DNA of 7,328 nucleotides from Eubacteriales bacterium. Its GTDB lineage: Bacteria; Bacillota_A; Clostridia; Christensenellales; Aristaeellaceae. The translations under genes were made by a program, and so were the position numbers. The stretch is taken from the NCBI GenBank assembly GCA_029974035.1, contig JARKQG010000114.1, forward strand, positions 1 to 7,328, given 5' to 3'. This document shows, in pieces, positions 4,044 to 7,328 of this stretch (position 1 is its first letter; every line of letters begins with the position of its first letter). The notes beneath the pieces were generated by a model. It had not been told where the DNA came from. It did not search any database and was given only the letters and a program-made list of their open reading frames with translations.

Positions 4044-6308
4044 GTGTTTACGCGCCTGGCGCGCCGCCCGCTGGTGCCCGCCGCGCTCAGCTGCCTTGCC
4101 GGCGCGGTGGCGGGGGCCGCGCTGGATGTGCCCGCGCTCGCCTTTGGCGTCGGGGCGGTGGCGGCAGGCGCCGCGGTGTTTTGGAAGCGGGGGACGGCGG
4201 TCTTCGCCGCGCTGATGCTGCTCTTCGCGATGGAGGCCGCGTATCTGATGCAGCGGCCGATGCCGGCGGAGCGCGAGGGTGCCTTCCTCACCGGAACGGT
4301 GTGCCTGCCGCCCTCGTGGGACGGTCGGCGCACCGTGCTGACGCTTGCGGACGCCGCGCTGGCGGGCGAGCCCATCGCCTGGAAGATGCGCGTCTACGCC
4401 TACGAGGAAGTCCCTGCCGCCCTGGGCGACCGGATCACCATGGAGGCGGACACGTGGCGGCCCTCGGGCCAAATGAACCCTTACGGGTTTGACTTTGACG
4501 CCTGGTGCCGCAGAAAGGGCGTGGCCTGCGCCACCATGCGGCCGGGCACCGCGCGGGTGAGCGCGGGCGGCCTCTCCGGGATGACGGTGCTCCGCGCCGT
4601 CCGGGCGCGCATCGCCTCGGCGATTGACGCCGCCTTCCCCGCCGATGAGGTGCCGCTGGTCAAGGCGCTGGTGCTGGGCGACCGGAGCGGCCTGCCGGAG
4701 GAGATGACCGACGATTTCCGCGATGCGGGCATCGCCCACATCCTGTCGGTCAGCGGGTTGCACATCACCTGCCTTGCGGCGGCGCTGGATAAGCTGCTCA
4801 AAAGGTGCCTGTCGCGGCGGGCGGCGTTTTTTGTGGTGGCGCCGCTGATGGCGGCTTACGCGCTTCTGACGGGATTTTCCGGCCCCGTGGTCCGTGCCGT
4901 GGTGATGTACCTGGCCTTCCGGCTCGCGCCGCTGACCGGGCGGCCCGGGGACAGTCTGAGCGGTCTGGCCGCGGCGATGCTTCTGATGCTGGCGGTGAAC
5001 CCGCTGGACGCGGGGGACGCGGGGTTTATCCTGTCCTTTGCGGCGATGGCCGGGCTGATCCTGCTCTCCCGGCCGCTGGACAGGCTCCTCCGTGTCGCCG
5101 CGGTGCCCTGGGCACCGCGCGTTCTTCTCCGGGCGTTCACCGCCAGCGTCGCGGCGACGGCTGCGCTGGTGCCCGCGCTGATGAGCCTTTTCGGCACGCT
5201 TCAGCCCTATGGCCCGCTGGTCAACATCCCTGCGGTGCCGCTGGCGACCCTTTCGCTGCCGCTGACGTTTCTGGCGCTGCCGGTGGCGATGGTCTGGCCC
5301 GCCGCGGGCGCGGTGGCCGCATGGCCCGCCGCCATGATGCTGCGGGGGATGACTTGGGTTGCGGACGTTGCGGCGGGGCTGCCCCGCGCCTCCGTTCCGG
5401 TGGGGCAGATGTTCTGGGGATTGGGCCTCGCGTGGGGGTTGGGGATCTACTGGATTTCCGACCACGCGGGGCTTTCGGCGGGGCGAAGGCGCGCGGCGTT
5501 TGTGGTGTTTCCGGCGGCGCTGGCGCTGTCGGCGCTGTTTAACGTCTGGTCGGTGCCGGGCGGCCTGGCGTTTGACTTTCTCGCCGTGGGGAACGCCGAC
5601 GCGGCGGTGGTATACGCGGACGGCGAAGCGTATCTGGTGGATGCGGGCGAGAAGGACGGCGCGGCGGCGGACTATCTGGCCAAGACGGGCCTCGATCTTC
5701 GCGCCGTGTTTCTGACCCATCCTCACGACGATCACATCGGCGGCGCGGGGGCCGTTCGGGCGCTGTACCCGGACGCCACAATCTACGTGCCGGAGTGCTG
5801 GGACCGGCTGGAGGGCGTGCTGGAGGCCCAGGCGCGGTCGGGGCTTGACGGCCCCTTCGTGCCCCTTGGCGCGGGGGACGTGGTGCCGCTGGGGCAAAAC
5901 GCCGCGGCCCGCGTGCTGTACCCGCCCGCGGGCATCACCCCGGCGGACGCAAACGACGCCTCGCTGGTGCTTCTCATCACCTCCGGCGACGCGTCGGCGC
6001 TCTTGACCGGTGATCTCACGGACGCAACGCTGCTGCCGGACATTCCGGATGTGGATCTCGTCAAAGCGCCCCACCACGGCGCGTTCATCAAGGGCGCCGA
6101 ATTCCTGCTGCGGGCCTCCACGCCGGGCGTGGTGGCGGTTTCCGCCGGCGGCGGCGCCGGACATCCGTCCGAAGCGCTGATGGAGCGCATCCGCAGCCTG
6201 GGCGGCGCGGCGTACCGCACCGACCGCCATGGCATGGTGCGCGCCCGCGTGCTCGAGGGCGGTGCGGTGGCGGTCAGCCCATTCATTTCCGTTGAGGAGG
6301 AACCATGA
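4044..6308 (+). CDS. comEC: ComEC/Rec2 DNA internalization competence protein
   Basis: A 754-aa polytopic membrane protein with all three ComEC parts. N-terminal hydrophobic segments and an OB-fold domain (about 1-180, with NPYGFDFDAWCRRKGV from 145) come first. The Competence channel domain with the signature HILSVSGLHIT (His232 onward) and many membrane segments runs to about 490. A C-terminal metallo-beta-lactamase domain (about 510-754) carries HPHDDH at 559-564, TGD with Asp657, the PHHG motif at His677-His678 and GHPSE at His707. ComEC forms the cytoplasmic-membrane channel that brings single-stranded DNA into the cell during transformation; the lactamase-like domain is thought to degrade the non-transported strand, and its metal residues look intact. 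The start is GTG 4044, 2 nt after the preceding stop; there is no clear ribosome binding site, so translation probably depends on coupling, and the start is less certain than the gene. The end overlaps holA as ATGA. A full-length, undamaged frame implies the gene is maintained under selection. Confidence 0.95.
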   Translation: MFTRLARRPLVPAALSCLAGAVAGAALDVPALAFGVGAVAAGAAVFWKRGTAVFAALMLLFAMEAAYLMQRPMPAEREGAFLTGTVCLPPSWDGRRTVLTLADAALAGEPIAWKMRVYAYEEVPAALGDRITMEADTWRPSGQMNPYGFDFDAWCRRKGVACATMRPGTARVSAGGLSGMTVLRAVRARIASAIDAAFPADEVPLVKALVLGDRSGLPEEMTDDFRDAGIAHILSVSGLHITCLAAALDKLLKRCLSRRAAFFVVAPLMAAYALLTGFSGPVVRAVVMYLAFRLAPLTGRPGDSLSGLAAAMLLMLAVNPLDAGDAGFILSFAAMAGLILLSRPLDRLLRVAAVPWAPRVLLRAFTASVAATAALVPALMSLFGTLQPYGPLVNIPAVPLATLSLPLTFLALPVAMVWPAAGAVAAWPAAMMLRGMTWVADVAAGLPRASVPVGQMFWGLGLAWGLGIYWISDHAGLSAGRRRAAFVVFPAALALSALFNVWSVPGGLAFDFLAVGNADAAVVYADGEAYLVDAGEKDGAAADYLAKTGLDLRAVFLTHPHDDHIGGAGAVRALYPDATIYVPECWDRLEGVLEAQARSGLDGPFVPLGAGDVVPLGQNAAARVLYPPAGITPADANDASLVLLITSGDASALLTGDLTDATLLPDIPDVDLVKAPHHGAFIKGAEFLLRASTPGVVAVSAGGGAGHPSEALMERIRSLGGAAYRTDRHGMVRARVLEGGAVAVSPFISVEEEP

Positions 6309-7321
6309 CAAGGCAGGCGCTGTTTCAGGCGATCGACCGGGGCGCGTACGAAAGCGTATACTTTTTTTACGGCCCGGAGGAATGGATCAAGGAGAGCGCG
6401 GTCCGGCGGCTGCGGGAAAGGCTGCTGCCGGCGGGGCTCGAGGAGCTCAACGAAACGGTGATGGAGGGCGGCGGCGCGCAGGCGATCATAGAGGCCGCGG
6501 AGACGCTGCCGGTGATGGCCGAGCGCCGGCTGGTGCTGGTTCGGGACTTTGCGCCGCTGATGGGGGGCAAGGCCCGATCGGAGCAGGAGGAGGCGCAGCG
6601 CGTCCTCGGCTGGCTGAGCGCCGCGCCGGATACCGCCTGCGTGGTGTTTTTTGTGCGCGGCGCGGCGGACATGCGCAAAAAGCTGTCCTCGGCGCTGGCG
6701 AAGCTGCCCGGGGCGGTGGCCTTTGAACCGCTGGACGATGCGGAGCTGTACAAGTGGGCGAACGCAAGGTTAAGGAAATGCGGCAAGAAGATCGACCGCG
6801 CGGCGCTGGACAGCCTGGTCTTTCTCGCCGGGCGCGCTCTGACGCGGCTGGACGGCGAACTGGGCAAGCTGGTGGCCTACGCCGGAGAGCGGGAGTCGAT
6901 CGGCGCGGCGGACGTGGAGCAGTTGGTGGCGCCGTCGCTGGAGAGCTCGGTGTTCCGGATGATCGATTTTCTGATGGAGGGCAAGGTCTACGACGCCCAC
7001 CGGATCTATGGCGCGCTGCTGCGCACGGGCGAAAACCGGGTGGGCATCCTGGCGATGCTGACCCGGCAGATGCGCATGCTGACCCATATCAAGCGCATGA
7101 GGGCGCAGGGCGCGCCGCTCCGGGAGATCGAGGAGAAGCTGTCCCTGAACCACTACGCGGCCGCCCGCGCCCAGGAGAAGGCGGCGCGGCTGGACGAGGG
7201 GGCGCTGGAGGGCATGTACCGCGCCTGCGCGCAGGCGGAGTACGACATCAAGCGCGGCGCGCTCAGGGATCAGGCCGCGGTGGACGCGCTGATGCTGCGC
7301 CTGGGCAGGGGGAGGGCGTAG
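6305..7321 (+). CDS. holA: DNA polymerase III subunit delta
   Basis: A 338-aa protein, the normal length for HolA (YqeN). The delta subunit is the clamp-loader 'wrench' that opens the beta sliding clamp at the replication fork. Family features are the N-terminal FFYGPEEWIKESAVRRL segment (a Walker-like region without a working ATP site), the VMAERRLVLVRDF strand, the middle-domain LYKWANARLRKCGKKIDRAALDSLVFLAGRALTRLDGELGKLVAYAG segment, and the C-terminal collar region starting SLESSVFRMIDFLMEG and ending in a helical bundle near YDIKRGALRDQAAVDALMLRL. ATG 6305 overlaps the comEC stop (ATGA) and has GAGGAGG at 6294-6300, a strong ribosome binding site lying inside comEC. comEC followed by holA is the common Firmicutes order, often with rpsT next; the window ends 7 bases after the stop, so this cannot be checked. 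Confidence 0.95.
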   Translation: MTRQALFQAIDRGAYESVYFFYGPEEWIKESAVRRLRERLLPAGLEELNETVMEGGGAQAIIEAAETLPVMAERRLVLVRDFAPLMGGKARSEQEEAQRVLGWLSAAPDTACVVFFVRGAADMRKKLSSALAKLPGAVAFEPLDDAELYKWANARLRKCGKKIDRAALDSLVFLAGRALTRLDGELGKLVAYAGERESIGAADVEQLVAPSLESSVFRMIDFLMEGKVYDAHRIYGALLRTGENRVGILAMLTRQMRMLTHIKRMRAQGAPLREIEEKLSLNHYAAARAQEKAARLDEGALEGMYRACAQAEYDIKRGALRDQAAVDALMLRLGRGRA

Positions 7322-7328
7322 AACGGGC

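Noticed and set aside
3993..6311. Open frame of 772 codons on the minus strand opposite comEC
   Set aside because: It mirrors the comEC codon pattern in very GC-rich DNA. The predicted protein is rich in Arg, His, Gln and Gly with no domain, no hydrophobic core pattern and no ribosome binding site, while the plus strand encodes an unmistakable ComEC.
1..7328. CRISPR array, tRNA or rRNA genes, prophage genes
   Set aside because: No regularly spaced repeats, no tRNA cloverleaf and no rRNA or phage-type sequence was recognised on either strand.

Overview
The window is GC-rich bacterial chromosome. It looks like a high-GC member of the Clostridia (Firmicutes): the genes have AGGAGG-type ribosome binding sites, comEC is followed directly by holA as in Firmicutes, a comF-family gene is present, and the one structured RNA resembles a class known from Firmicutes and Actinobacteria. 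The genus cannot be named from this sequence alone.

Layout. (1) 1-383 is the 3' end of a comFC-type competence gene that enters from the left, followed by a small terminator. (2) 384-782 holds no protein gene. It contains a near-consensus sigma-A promoter (497-525) and a roughly 220-nt structured RNA (about 532-755) closed by a perfect 7-bp terminal helix with several nested hairpins. Its position after comFC and its fold suggest a raiA-motif RNA. (3) 783-1064 encodes a 93-aa protein with two zinc-ribbon CxxC pairs; no terminator separates it from the RNA. (4) 1065-1487 contains no intact gene. It has hairpins, a 14-bp direct repeat and what looks like an internally deleted fossil of a transposase, probably IS1182-like, with N-terminal and C-terminal scraps joined out of frame. 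(5) 1488-3218 (minus strand) encodes an asparagine-synthetase-family protein whose ATP-dependent synthetase domain looks intact but whose glutaminase domain lacks the N-terminal cysteine. (6) A divergent operon starts at a second good promoter (3269-3298): a small metallo-beta-lactamase-fold hydrolase (3334-4041), comEC (4044-6308) and holA (6305-7321). These three are packed with a 2-nt gap and then a 4-nt overlap.

How the genes relate. ComFC and ComEC both belong to the natural transformation machinery: ComEC forms the inner-membrane DNA channel and ComFC acts in the cytoplasm. HolA is the clamp-loader delta subunit of DNA polymerase III and is often found next to comEC. The asparagine synthetase homologue is transcribed the other way and has no evident link to them. 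The most interesting parts are the structured RNA in front of the zinc-ribbon gene, the apparent loss of the glutamine site in the AsnB homologue, and the transposon fossil that seems to have interrupted a terminator.
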